Below are positions 8,800 through 16,836 of a stretch of DNA of 64,000 nucleotides, one piece after another (position 1 is the stretch's first letter; each line of letters opens with the position of its first letter). The notes under the pieces were generated by a model, which was not told the DNA's origin, searched no databases, and was given only the letters and a program-made list of their open reading frames with translations. A program made the translations under genes and the position numbers. The stretch is taken from contig CAWIXS010000040.1 in the NCBI GenBank assembly GCA_963840075.1, forward strand, positions 1 through 64,000, in the 5' to 3' direction. This stretch comes from AWTP1-13 sp963840075 (lineage in GTDB: Bacteria > Pseudomonadota > Alphaproteobacteria > Rhizobiales > Hyphomicrobiaceae).

Positions 8800-10599
8800 C
8801 TACCGCCCCGGCGCCGGATCGCCCGGCAGCCAGCGCTGGCCGAACACCGGCTCCTTGTGCGGCGTCGGCGGCAGCTGCCAGCTGCCGGTGGCCGGCGGGC
8901 GCACCTCCGCGTCCACGTGCACATCGATGAGGAACGGCGTGTTCGCCTTGATCGCGTGCTCCAGCGCGCCCTTGAAGTCCTCCGACCGCGTGATGGTCAG
9001 CGCATCGACGCCACTGGCCTTGGCCCAGCCGGCGAAGTCGGGGTTGTAGGGCGTCCTGTTGCCGCCCGAATGGAACATGGTGCCGAGCTCGCGTCCGCCG
9101 AACATGCCCAGTTGGATGTCGCGGATCGAGACCCAGCCGAAGTTGTTCCAGATTACCCACACCACGGGGATGTCGTACTCCACCGCCGTGCACAGCACGT
9201 GCGGCACCATGGAGAAGGAGCCGTCGCCGGCGATGGCGACGCAGGGGCGGTCCGGGGCGGCGAGCTTGGCGCCGAGCACGCCGGCGGCGCCGAAGCCCAT
9301 GCCCGAGAAGCCCCACGAGTTGAGCATGGTCTGCGGGCGGCGCGCCTTCCAGAACTGCATGTACCAGTTGTGGTTGACGCCCACGTCGCAGGCGAGGATG
9401 GCATCGTCGGGCAGCACCGCCTGGCAGTCGGCGACGACGCGCTCGGGGCGGATCGGCGAGGCGTGGATGTCGAAATTGGGTCGCGTGAAGGCCTCCCACT
9501 CGGCCTGCCAGCGCCCGATGTCGGCATGCCAGGGGCCGAGCGCGCCGTCGCGCTTCGGCGCCCGCCGCTCCACCTCGGCCAGCAGCTGGCGCAGCACGGT
9601 GCGCGCATCGGCCAGGATGGGGAGGTCCGGCGGATAGTTGCGGCCGAGCTCGTCGGAGTCGACGTTGATGTGGATCAGCTTCGCGTGCGGGAAGTTCCAG
9701 GAGTAGCCGGGCAGCCACGAGGACGCCGAGCGGTCGTCGAAGCGCGCGCCGATGGCGATCACCAGATCGGCGCGGCGGCCGGCCTCGTTGGCGGGATAAG
9801 CCCCGTTGCGGCCTATGAAGCCGAGCGAAAGCGCATCGCGCATGTCGAGGCACCCCATGCCGTTGGGCGAGGAGATGACCGGAATGCTGAGCCGCTGCGC
9901 GAACTCGGTGAGCTCCTTGCCCGCCTCCGACAGCGTCACGCCGTGGCCGATGAAGAGCACGGGACGCTCGGCCTTCAGGATCAGGTCGAGGGCCGCGCCC
10001 ACCTGCTCGGGCGAGGCGCCGCTGCGCTGGGTGCCGTGCGCGGGGGCCGGCGGCGGCACCTCTACGTCGGCCTCCTCCTGGAACACGTTGAACGGCACGT
10101 CCAGGTTCACGGGGCCAGGCCGCCCCGACAGCATGGCCGTCATCGCCTGCCTCAACGCCAGCGGCAGCATGTCGACGCGGGTGGCCTGGAAGCTGCGTTT
10201 CACTACCGGCCGGATGATGTTGGGGAAGTCGGCCTGGAAGTGCTTGTTGATCTCCTGGAACGGGCTGCGGTTGAACTGCTGGGTCGGCACGTTGGCGGTA
10301 ATCGCCAGCAAGGCCGAGCTGTCCGACAGCGCCACCTGCAGGGGCATGACGATGTTGCACGAGCCGGGCCCGCACGAGGTCAGCGTGGCCACCGGCTCGT
10401 GGCGCACCCGGAAATAGGCATCCGCCATGTGCGCCGCCACCTGCTCGTGCCGCGGCGACACCATCCGGATGCGGTCGCGCACCTGATAGAGCGCGTCGAG
10501 CATGCCGACGTTGCCGTGCCCGCAGATCCCGAAGACATAGGGAATCCTGCTCCTGACCAGATACTCGGCAATCAGGTCGGCGCCCTTCATCCGCGTCAT
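8800..10599 (-). CDS. ThDP-dependent enzyme, acetolactate synthase / benzoylformate decarboxylase-like
   Basis: 599 aa three-domain ThDP enzyme. The N-terminal PYR domain has VFGICGHGN and the activating glutamate in PRHEQVAAHMADAY. The central domain is atypical of FAD binding. The C-terminal PP domain has the ThDP/Mg motif AGDGSFSM...WNN. It was probably the first gene of the operon, so it likely handles the 2-keto acid or aldehyde intermediate of the pathway. The start is ATG 10599 or 10590; an in-frame extension to 10713 would translate a family A palindrome and is rejected. Acetolactate synthase itself is unlikely in this context. Confidence 0.88.
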   Translation of the reverse strand: MTRMKGADLIAEYLVRSRIPYVFGICGHGNVGMLDALYQVRDRIRMVSPRHEQVAAHMADAYFRVRHEPVATLTSCGPGSCNIVMPLQVALSDSSALLAITANVPTQQFNRSPFQEINKHFQADFPNIIRPVVKRSFQATRVDMLPLALRQAMTAMLSGRPGPVNLDVPFNVFQEEADVEVPPPAPAHGTQRSGASPEQVGAALDLILKAERPVLFIGHGVTLSEAGKELTEFAQRLSIPVISSPNGMGCLDMRDALSLGFIGRNGAYPANEAGRRADLVIAIGARFDDRSASSWLPGYSWNFPHAKLIHINVDSDELGRNYPPDLPILADARTVLRQLLAEVERRAPKRDGALGPWHADIGRWQAEWEAFTRPNFDIHASPIRPERVVADCQAVLPDDAILACDVGVNHNWYMQFWKARRPQTMLNSWGFSGMGFGAAGVLGAKLAAPDRPCVAIAGDGSFSMVPHVLCTAVEYDIPVVWVIWNNFGWVSIRDIQLGMFGGRELGTMFHSGGNRTPYNPDFAGWAKASGVDALTITRSEDFKGALEHAIKANTPFLIDVHVDAEVRPPATGSWQLPPTPHKEPVFGQRWLPGDPAPGR

Positions 10600-10680
10600 G
10601 CTCGTTCGTCCATGGTGTAGACCTTCTGTCCCGGCGCAGGCCGGGCTGACACCATCTCGCAACCGGTGGCGTTGGACAAG

Positions 10681-10707
10681 GGTGTCAGACCCGGAGGGTC
10701 TGATACC
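10681..10707. repeat. palindromic repeat family A, copy 2
   Basis: GGTGTCAGACCC-GGA-GGGTCTGATACC, one mismatch in the outer arm. It sits directly beside a family B repeat in the divergent gap between the ThDP operon and ccoN. Confidence 0.88.
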
Positions 10708-10709
10708 AT

Positions 10710-10846
10710 CCACCCGTCATCCCGGAAGCCGAGCCGCAGGCGAGGCTATCCGGGACCTCCCGCAGCGAGTTCGAGCCTCACCGGGTCCCGGTTCGAGCGC
10801 GGCCTGCCGTTGGCTCGCATCGCTTCGACCGGGATGACGGGCGGTG
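10710..10846. repeat. dispersed repeat family B, copy 2
   Basis: Same outer arms as at 2712 (CACCCGTCATCCCGG and CCGGGATGACGGG). Confidence 0.8.
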
Positions 10847-10887
10847 TGCAGACGGAAGCCCCGCCATAAACAATGCCGCACCCATTC

Positions 10888-10901
10888 TTGACCTGCGTCA
10901 A
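10888..10901 (+). promoter_or_regulatory. FNR/FixK box (anaerobox) upstream of ccoN
   Basis: TTGACCTGCGTCAA: perfect TTGA-N6-TCAA half-sites, centred about 91 bp before the ccoN ATG. FixK/FNR activation of ccoNOQP under low oxygen is established in alphaproteobacteria. The core promoter was not assigned. Confidence 0.82.
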
Positions 10902-10985
10902 GGCATACGCGCGGCGTCCAGCCGACACATCGGGCATCGCGCGCCGCATATCGGCAAGGCGCGACTTGGTAGGTCCGGGGGGCCG

Positions 10986-12647
10986 ATGACAACGCGCGTC
11001 GCGGAAGACAACACGCCCTTTGCGGATGCCATGATGCTGTTCGGGGCCGCGGGCATTGCCGCCCTGGGCCTGTTCGTAGCCCTGACCTCGAGCGACTCGG
11101 CCATGGCCTTCCATGGCCTCATTTTCATGGCCGCAGGGGCGCTCGCGGCAATGGCCGTGCTCAACCTCTCGTTCCGCAAGACCGCGGTCCTGGAGGCCGA
11201 CAGCCCCTACATGGACGGCCCGATCAAGGTCGCCGCCATCGCCGCGGTATTCTGGGGCATCGCCGGCTTCGTGGTGGGCGATGTGCTCGCCTGGCAGCTC
11301 GCCTTCCCCGCTCTCAATTTCGACCTCCCCTGGACCAGCTTCGGCCGGCTGCGCCCGCTGCACACCTCGGCCGTGATCTTCGCCTTCGGCGGCAACGTGC
11401 TGCTCGCCACCTCGTTCTATGTCGTGCAGCGCACCTGCCGCACGCGCCTCGCGGGGCGCTGGGCGCCCTGGTTCGTGATCTGGGGCTACCAGCTCTTCAT
11501 CGTCATCGCCGGCACCGGCTACCTGCTGGGCATCACGCAGGGCAAGGAGTACGCCGAGCCCGAATGGTACGCCGACCTGTGGCTGACCATCGTCTGGGTG
11601 GTCTACCTGCTCGTGTTCCTCGGCACGCTCATCAAGCGCAAGGAGCCGCACATCTACGTCGCCAACTGGTTCTACCTGGCGATGATCCTCACCATCGCGC
11701 TTCTGCACCTCGTCAACAACGCCACCATCCCCGTCAGCTTCACCGGCGCGCGCAGCTACATCGTCTACTCGGGCGTGCAGGATGCCATGACGCAGTGGTG
11801 GTACGGCCACAACGCGGTGGGCTTCTTCCTGACCGCCGGCTTCCTCGGCATCATGTACTACTTCATCCCGAAGCGCGTCGAGCGGCCGGTCTACTCCTAC
11901 CGCCTCTCCATCGTGCACTTCTGGTCCCTCATCTTCCTCTACATCTGGGCGGGCCCGCACCACCTGCACTACACCGCGCTGCCCGACTGGGCGCAGACGC
12001 TCGGCATGACCTTCTCGATCATGCTGTGGATGCCGTCCTGGGGCGGCATGATCAACGGCCTCATGACCCTCTCCGGCGCCTGGGACAAGCTGCGCACCGA
12101 TCCGGTCGTGCGCCTGCTCGTGGTGTCGGTGGCCTTCTACGGCATGTCGACCTTCGAGGGGCCGGTGATGAGCATCAAGTCGGTGAACGCGCTTTCCCAC
12201 TACACCGACTGGACCATCGGCCACGTGCACTCCGGCGCGCTCGGCTGGGTCGCCATGGTCTCCTTCGGCGCCATCTACTGCCTGGTGCCGTGGCTGTGGA
12301 ACCGGCGCGGCCTCTACTCCATCCGCCTTGTCGAGTGGCACTTCTGGACCGCCACGCTGGGCATCCTGCTCTACATCACGGCCATGTGGGTGTCGGGCAT
12401 CACCCAGGGCCTGATGTGGCGCGCCTACGACAAGCTGGGCTTCCTGCAGTACTCGTTCATCGAGACCGTGGAGGCGATGAAGCCCTACTACGTGATCCGC
12501 GCGGTCGGCGGCCTCCTGTTCGTCATCGGCGGGCTCATCATGGCCTACAACATCTGGCGCACGGTGCGCGGCGACGAGCTGGTCGACGCCGCCGAGCAGC
12601 CCCGCATCGCCGCGGCGCCCGCGCTGCGTCCCGCGCCGGCGGAATAG
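10986..12647 (+). CDS. ccoN: cbb3-type cytochrome c oxidase subunit I
   Basis: 553 aa catalytic subunit (proton-pumping, high oxygen affinity) carrying haem b, haem b3 and CuB. Family motifs are visible: HTSAVIFAFGGN (haem b ligand), HNAVGFFLTAGFLGIMYYF (CuB His and cross-linked Tyr region), GPHHLHYTALPDW (CuB ligands) and HVHSGALGW (haem ligands). It has an N-terminal extension with two extra hydrophobic segments before the conserved core. A GGGGGG tract precedes the ATG. It is the first gene of an eight-gene operon expressed from the FixK box upstream. Confidence 0.97.
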   Translation: MTTRVAEDNTPFADAMMLFGAAGIAALGLFVALTSSDSAMAFHGLIFMAAGALAAMAVLNLSFRKTAVLEADSPYMDGPIKVAAIAAVFWGIAGFVVGDVLAWQLAFPALNFDLPWTSFGRLRPLHTSAVIFAFGGNVLLATSFYVVQRTCRTRLAGRWAPWFVIWGYQLFIVIAGTGYLLGITQGKEYAEPEWYADLWLTIVWVVYLLVFLGTLIKRKEPHIYVANWFYLAMILTIALLHLVNNATIPVSFTGARSYIVYSGVQDAMTQWWYGHNAVGFFLTAGFLGIMYYFIPKRVERPVYSYRLSIVHFWSLIFLYIWAGPHHLHYTALPDWAQTLGMTFSIMLWMPSWGGMINGLMTLSGAWDKLRTDPVVRLLVVSVAFYGMSTFEGPVMSIKSVNALSHYTDWTIGHVHSGALGWVAMVSFGAIYCLVPWLWNRRGLYSIRLVEWHFWTATLGILLYITAMWVSGITQGLMWRAYDKLGFLQYSFIETVEAMKPYYVIRAVGGLLFVIGGLIMAYNIWRTVRGDELVDAAEQPRIAAAPALRPAPAE

Positions 12648-12658
12648 GGGGCTCACCC

Positions 12659-13387
12659 ATGAAACACGCAACCTTGGAGAGGAACTCGATCCTCCTCCTG
12701 ATCGCCATCCTGGTGGTGGTCTCCATCGGCGGCATCGTGCAGATCGCGCCCTTGTTCTGGGTCGAGAGCACCATCGAGAAGGTCAAGGGCATGCGCGCCT
12801 ACACGCCCTTGGAGCAGGCCGGCCGCGACATCTACATCCGCGAGGGTTGCTACGGCTGCCACAGCCAGATGGTGCGCACCCTGCGCGACGAGGTGGAGCG
12901 CTACGGCCACTACAGCCTGGCGGCGGAGAGCATGTACGACCATCCGTTCCAGTGGGGCTCCAAGCGCACCGGCCCGGATCTGGCCCGCGTCGGCGGCAAG
13001 TACTCCGACCAGTGGCAGGCCGAGCACCTGATCGACCCGCGCGCGCTGGTGCCGGAGAGCATCATGCCGGGCTACCCCTGGCTCGCGAGGACCAGGCTCG
13101 ACACGCGCGATCTCGCCAGGCGGCTCGAGACTCTCAAGCTGGTCGGCGTGCCCTACACCGAGGAGATGATCGCCAAGGCCAGGCAGGATGTGGTTGCCCA
13201 GGTCACGCCCGACAGCCGCATCGGGCGCGAGCTGCAGAAGCGCTACCCCAAGACCAGGGTCGCCAAGTTCGACGGCCGGCCCGGCGCGGAGCCGACCGAG
13301 CTCGATGCCCTCATCGCCTACCTGCAGGTGCTGGGCACACTGGTCGACTTCGCCACCTTCGACGCCTCCGGGCCGAACCTGCGCTGA
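12659..13387 (+). CDS. ccoO: cbb3-type cytochrome c oxidase subunit II (monohaem c)
   Basis: 242 aa. One N-terminal membrane anchor, then a periplasmic c-type haem domain with EGCYGCHSQMVR. The MPGYPWL motif supplies the axial methionine. It passes electrons from CcoP to CcoN. Ordinary family length, 11 bp after ccoN. Confidence 0.97.
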   Translation: MKHATLERNSILLLIAILVVVSIGGIVQIAPLFWVESTIEKVKGMRAYTPLEQAGRDIYIREGCYGCHSQMVRTLRDEVERYGHYSLAAESMYDHPFQWGSKRTGPDLARVGGKYSDQWQAEHLIDPRALVPESIMPGYPWLARTRLDTRDLARRLETLKLVGVPYTEEMIAKARQDVVAQVTPDSRIGRELQKRYPKTRVAKFDGRPGAEPTELDALIAYLQVLGTLVDFATFDASGPNLR

Positions 13388-13401
13388 GGAGTGGCACCCC
13401 T

Positions 13402-13806
13402 GTGTTCAATATCACCTACGACACCGTCGCATCGTTCAGCCAGGTGACATCGCTCCTGATGTTCCTCGCAATGTTCATCGCCGTCGTGGCCTATGCCTTC
13501 TGGCCCAGGAACGGGCCGCGCTTCGAGTGGGCGCAGCGGCGCGCGCTCGACCTTGACGCGACCACGACCGGATTTCCCTCCCCTCTGGCCCCGCAGGGGC
13601 CAAAGCGAGAGAAGCTCGCCTGTGCGCCTTCGGCGCAGGTGCGGGGAGGGGTCAGGGGTGGGGGGACTCCCTCCCTCGGGGGCTCTGCAATCCCCCCACT
13701 CAGTCCCACCCCCACAACGGGGGAGGGGACGCGGCGGCCGGCGCGTCGCTCACTTCGCAGCGTGAGTTTTTTTCGAGGGGGCGCCAATGACCGAGCACAA
13801 GCGTGA
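13402..13806 (+). CDS. ccoQ: cbb3 oxidase small subunit CcoQ with repeat-derived C-terminal extension
   Basis: GTG start at 13402, 14 bp after ccoO. Residues 1-50 are a normal CcoQ: one membrane segment followed by FWPRNGPRFEWAQRRALDLD. Family members are 48-60 aa, but here the frame runs to 134 aa because a family C repeat (13576-13735) removed the native stop. The extra 80 residues are repeat translation, low-complexity and Pro/Gly/Arg-rich, and the stop falls 20 bp inside ccoP. CcoQ stabilises the complex; a long cytoplasmic tail would be unusual. Truncated translation or a sequence error is possible. Confidence 0.85.
   Translation: MFNITYDTVASFSQVTSLLMFLAMFIAVVAYAFWPRNGPRFEWAQRRALDLDATTTGFPSPLAPQGPKREKLACAPSAQVRGGVRGGGTPSLGGSAIPPLSPTPTTGEGTRRPARRSLRSVSFFRGGANDRAQA
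13576..13735. repeat. dispersed repeat family C inside ccoQ
   Basis: CCCTCCCCTCTGG at one end and GGGGGAGGGG at the other, with internal GGTGCGGGGAGGGGTCAGGG. Related GC-rich copies lie at 26968-27130, 57800-57870 and 60716-60756. Confidence 0.75.
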
Positions 13807-14659
13807 CATCGATGATGTAACGGGCGTCGCGACCACCGGGCACGAGTGGGACGGCATCAAGGAGCTCAACCGGCCGCTGCCGCGCTGGTGGGTCCTCACC
13901 TTCTACGCCACGATTCTCTGGGCCATCGCCTACTGGGTGGTCTACCCGGCGTTCCCGACGCTCACCGGCTACACCAAGGGCCTCCTCGGCTACAGCCAGC
14001 GCACCGTCGTGACCGACGAGGTCAAGGCCGGGCTCGCGGCGCAGGGCAAGCACCGAGACAAGCTCGCCACCACGCCGCTCGACCGCATCAAGGACGATGC
14101 CGACCTCCTGCGCTTCGCCATGGCGGGCGGCAACACCGCATTCCAGGCCAACTGCGCGCCCTGCCACGGCCGCGGCGCCCAGGGGTTCACCGGCTACCCC
14201 AACCTCAACGACGACGACTGGCTGTGGGGCGGCAGCCTCGAGGAGATCCACAAGACCATCGGTGTCGGCGTCCGCTCCGACCCGAAGGACACGCGGCTCT
14301 CGCAGATGCCACGCTATGGACTCGAGAAGCTCTTGAGCGACGCCCAGATCGACGACGCCGCCGAGTACGTGCTGTCCCTCACGGGGCAGTCGATCGACAA
14401 GAACGCCGTGGTCAGGGGGCAGAAGCTCTACGCCGAGCAGTGCGCCGCCTGCCACGGCGCCGACGGCAAGGGCCTGAAGGAGTTCGGCTCGCCCAACCTG
14501 ACCGACGCGATCTGGCTTTACGGCGGCACCAAGCCGGCGATCGTGGAGAGCATCAGGACGGGGCGCGGCGGCGTCATGCCGGCCTGGGTCGGCCGCCTCG
14601 ATCCGGTCACGCTGAAAGCGCTCACGGTCTACGTGCACAGCCTCGGCGGGGGCAAATAG
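13787..14659 (+). CDS. ccoP: cbb3-type cytochrome c oxidase subunit III (dihaem c)
   Basis: 290 aa. An N-terminal region with a membrane segment near residues 35-55 (VLTFYATILWAIAYWVVYP), then two cytochrome c domains with CAPCH and CAACH haem motifs. It receives electrons from soluble cytochrome c. Normal length and start; ATG 13787 lies inside the repeat-extended ccoQ frame. Confidence 0.97.
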   Translation: MTEHKRDIDDVTGVATTGHEWDGIKELNRPLPRWWVLTFYATILWAIAYWVVYPAFPTLTGYTKGLLGYSQRTVVTDEVKAGLAAQGKHRDKLATTPLDRIKDDADLLRFAMAGGNTAFQANCAPCHGRGAQGFTGYPNLNDDDWLWGGSLEEIHKTIGVGVRSDPKDTRLSQMPRYGLEKLLSDAQIDDAAEYVLSLTGQSIDKNAVVRGQKLYAEQCAACHGADGKGLKEFGSPNLTDAIWLYGGTKPAIVESIRTGRGGVMPAWVGRLDPVTLKALTVYVHSLGGGK

Positions 14660-14667
14660 GGAAGATT

Positions 14668-14739
14668 CGTGAAGTCGTGAAATCGCCAAATCGTGAAATC
14701 GAGCTTTCCCGAACGACTTCACGAATTCACGACTTCACG
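14668..14739. repeat. 14-bp inverted repeat in the ccoP-ccoG gap
   Basis: CGTGAAGTCGTGAA at 14668-14681 pairs exactly with TTCACGACTTCACG at 14726-14739; further GTGAAATC copies lie between. It could attenuate transcription or separate mRNA segments within the operon. Confidence 0.7.
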
Positions 14740-14748
14740 CGTAACGCG

Positions 14749-16291
14749 ATGACCCACATGGACACCAACATCGTCCCAGCATCCGGCGTCGAGCGGCTCG
14801 ACGTGCGGCCGGTCAACCGCAAGGAGAGCCGGTCGCTCTATGCCGGGCGCGAGAAGGTCTATCCCAAGCTCGCGCACGGCGCCTTCCGCACCGTGAAGTG
14901 GCTCGTCATGGCGGCGACGCTCGGGCTCTACTACGCGCTGCCCTGGCTGCGCTGGAACCGTGGGCCCGACCTGCCCGACCAGGCCGTGCTCCTCGACATC
15001 GCCCACAACCGCTTCTTTTTCTTCTTCCTCGAGATCTGGCCGCAGGAGTTCTACTACGTCACCGGCCTCCTCGTGCTGGCGGCCCTCGCCCTGTTCCTGA
15101 TCACGGCGCTGGCCGGCCGGGTCTGGTGCGGCTACGCCTGCCCGCAGACGGTGTGGACCGACCTCATGATCGTGGTCGAGCGCTTCTGGCAGGGCGACCG
15201 CAACGCCCGCATCGCGCTGGACCGGCGGCCGTGGGGACCCGTCAAGCTCTTCAAGAAGGGCATGACGCACCTCACCTGGCTCGCCATCGGCCTGGCGACC
15301 GGCGGCGCGCTCGTCTTCTACTTCCGCGATGCCCCGACGCTCGCCGGCGAGCTGGTGACGGGCACCGCCCCGCCCATCGCCTACCTGTTCCTCGGGCTCT
15401 TCGCGCTCACCACCTATGGGCTCGGCGGCATCGCCCGCGAGCAGGTGTGCACCTACATGTGCCCCTGGCCGCGCATCCAGGGCGCCATGGTGGACAGTGA
15501 GACGCTGCTCGTCGGCTACCGCGCCCACCGCGGCGAGCCGCGCGGGGCCCACAAGAAGGGGCAGTCCTGGGAGGGACGCGGCGACTGCGTCGACTGCGCC
15601 GCCTGCGTGGCGGTGTGCCCGGCGGGCATCGACATCCGCGACGGCTCCCAGCTCGAATGCATCCAATGCGCGCTGTGCATCGACGCCTGCAACGACATCA
15701 TGGACAAGGTCGGCCGGCCGCGCGGCCTCATCAGCTACGACACCATCGCCAAGCAGGAGGCGGCGACCCAGGGCAAGACGGCGCCGCTGCGCCTCATCCG
15801 CCCGCGCACGCTGCTCTACGCCGGGCTGATCGCCCTGGTCGGCGCCATCATGCTGGCGGCGCTGCTCAACCGCTCGACGCTGCAGATCAACGTGCTCGCC
15901 GACCGCAACCCGCCCTTCGTGCTCCTCTCCGACGGCGGTATCCGCAACGGCTACACCGTGAAGATCCTCAACAAGCTGCACGAGCCGCGCGCCTTCACCC
16001 TGCGGGTCAGCGGCCTGCCCGATGCACGTCTCGCCATCGTCGGCATGAGTGCCGACGCCGCCATCCGGGTCACCACGGACGATCTGCGCGAGGTGCGCGT
16101 GCTCGTCACCGTGCCGGCGGCGGCCCTCACGCAGGCTCGAGGGCGCCAGCACGCCGTTCTCCCTCGTCGTGCACGATGCCGCATCAGGCGACGAGACGGC
16201 GCGCACGACGCACTTCCAACGGCCAGCGGGCGGTGTCAGACCCTCCGGGTCTGACACCGTGGCTCCAGCCTCATCCGGGAAACGGCCATGA
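14749..16291 (+). CDS. ccoG: cbb3 oxidase accessory ferredoxin CcoG (frameshifted near the 3' end)
   Basis: Membrane polyferredoxin needed for copper reduction and delivery to cbb3. Several membrane segments. Cys motifs: CGYACPQTVW, then CVDCAACVAVCP and CIQCALCIDAC for two [4Fe-4S] clusters. Near 16127-16138 the frame is broken: the raw frame reads ALTQARGRQH, while the adjacent frame reads RLEGASTPFSLVVHDAASG, a normal CcoG ending. One extra base explains it. The corrected protein is about 513 aa. Its last ~20 residues include GVRPSGSDT from a family A palindrome. The stop overlaps the ccoH ATG. Confidence 0.9.
16232..16258. repeat. palindromic repeat family A, copy 3 (inside the ccoG 3' end)
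   Basis: Perfect arms GGTGTCAGACCC / GGGTCTGACACC around TCC. In the corrected ccoG frame it encodes GVRPSGSDT. Confidence 0.92.
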
Positions 16292-16836
16292 GCACCACGG
16301 TCTTGCCAATGTGGCTCCGACGCCGGTCGTTCCATGGTGTCAGACCCGGAGGGTCTGACACCCGCGTGCACGGCCGCCACGTGCTCGGCGCCTTCCTCGG
16401 CTTCTTCGCGGCGATCTTCGTCATGAACGGCGTGCTGATCTACTGGGCGGTCGCCACCAACTCCGGCCTCGTCGCCAACGAGCCCTACCGCAAGGGCCTT
16501 GCCTACAACGAGCGCATCGCCGCCGACGAGCGCCAGGCCAGGCTCGGCTGGACCGACAAGCTCGAGGTGACGCGAGACGGCACCGTGGCGCTGGTGCTCA
16601 CCGACAGCGCTGGCCAGCCGGTCTGCGGCCTGAAGGTCGAGGCGGTGCTCGGCCGCCCGGCCACCAACCGCGCCGACCTCCGCCTCGCCCTCAGCGAGGT
16701 CGCCCCCGGGCGCTACCGCGCGCAGACCGCGCCGCCGGGCCCGGGAAGCTGGCTCGTCACGCTGGAGGCGCACACCGGCGCGGGCGCCGGGGAGCCCGTC
16801 TACCGCAAGAGGAAACGCCTATGGCTCACGCCGTGA
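16288..16836 (+). CDS. ccoH: cbb3 oxidase assembly protein CcoH with a palindrome-encoded N-terminal insertion
   Basis: 182 aa FixH/CcoH-family protein. A single membrane segment follows VHGRHVLGAFLGFFAAIFVM; the conserved VATNSGLVANEPYRKGLAYN comes after, with a periplasmic beta domain. Residues 17-26 (GVRPGGSDTR) are the translation of a family A palindrome placed in frame ahead of the membrane segment, where most CcoH proteins begin within a few residues. ATGA overlap with ccoG and a 16-bp overlap with ccoI. Confidence 0.9.
   Translation: MSTTVLPMWLRRRSFHGVRPGGSDTRVHGRHVLGAFLGFFAAIFVMNGVLIYWAVATNSGLVANEPYRKGLAYNERIAADERQARLGWTDKLEVTRDGTVALVLTDSAGQPVCGLKVEAVLGRPATNRADLRLALSEVAPGRYRAQTAPPGPGSWLVTLEAHTGAGAGEPVYRKRKRLWLTP
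16336..16362. repeat. palindromic repeat family A, copy 4 (inside ccoH)
   Basis: Perfect arms around GGA; it lies in frame within the ccoH 5' end. Confidence 0.92.

Noticed and set aside
10746..12671. 641-aa frame on the minus strand
   Set aside because: Antisense to ccoN; residue mix (Asp/His/Val/Arg repeats) is that of a reversed membrane-protein gene.
14719..16773. 684-aa frame on the minus strand
   Set aside because: Antisense to ccoG and ccoH; composition typical of a GC-rich shadow frame, no motifs.
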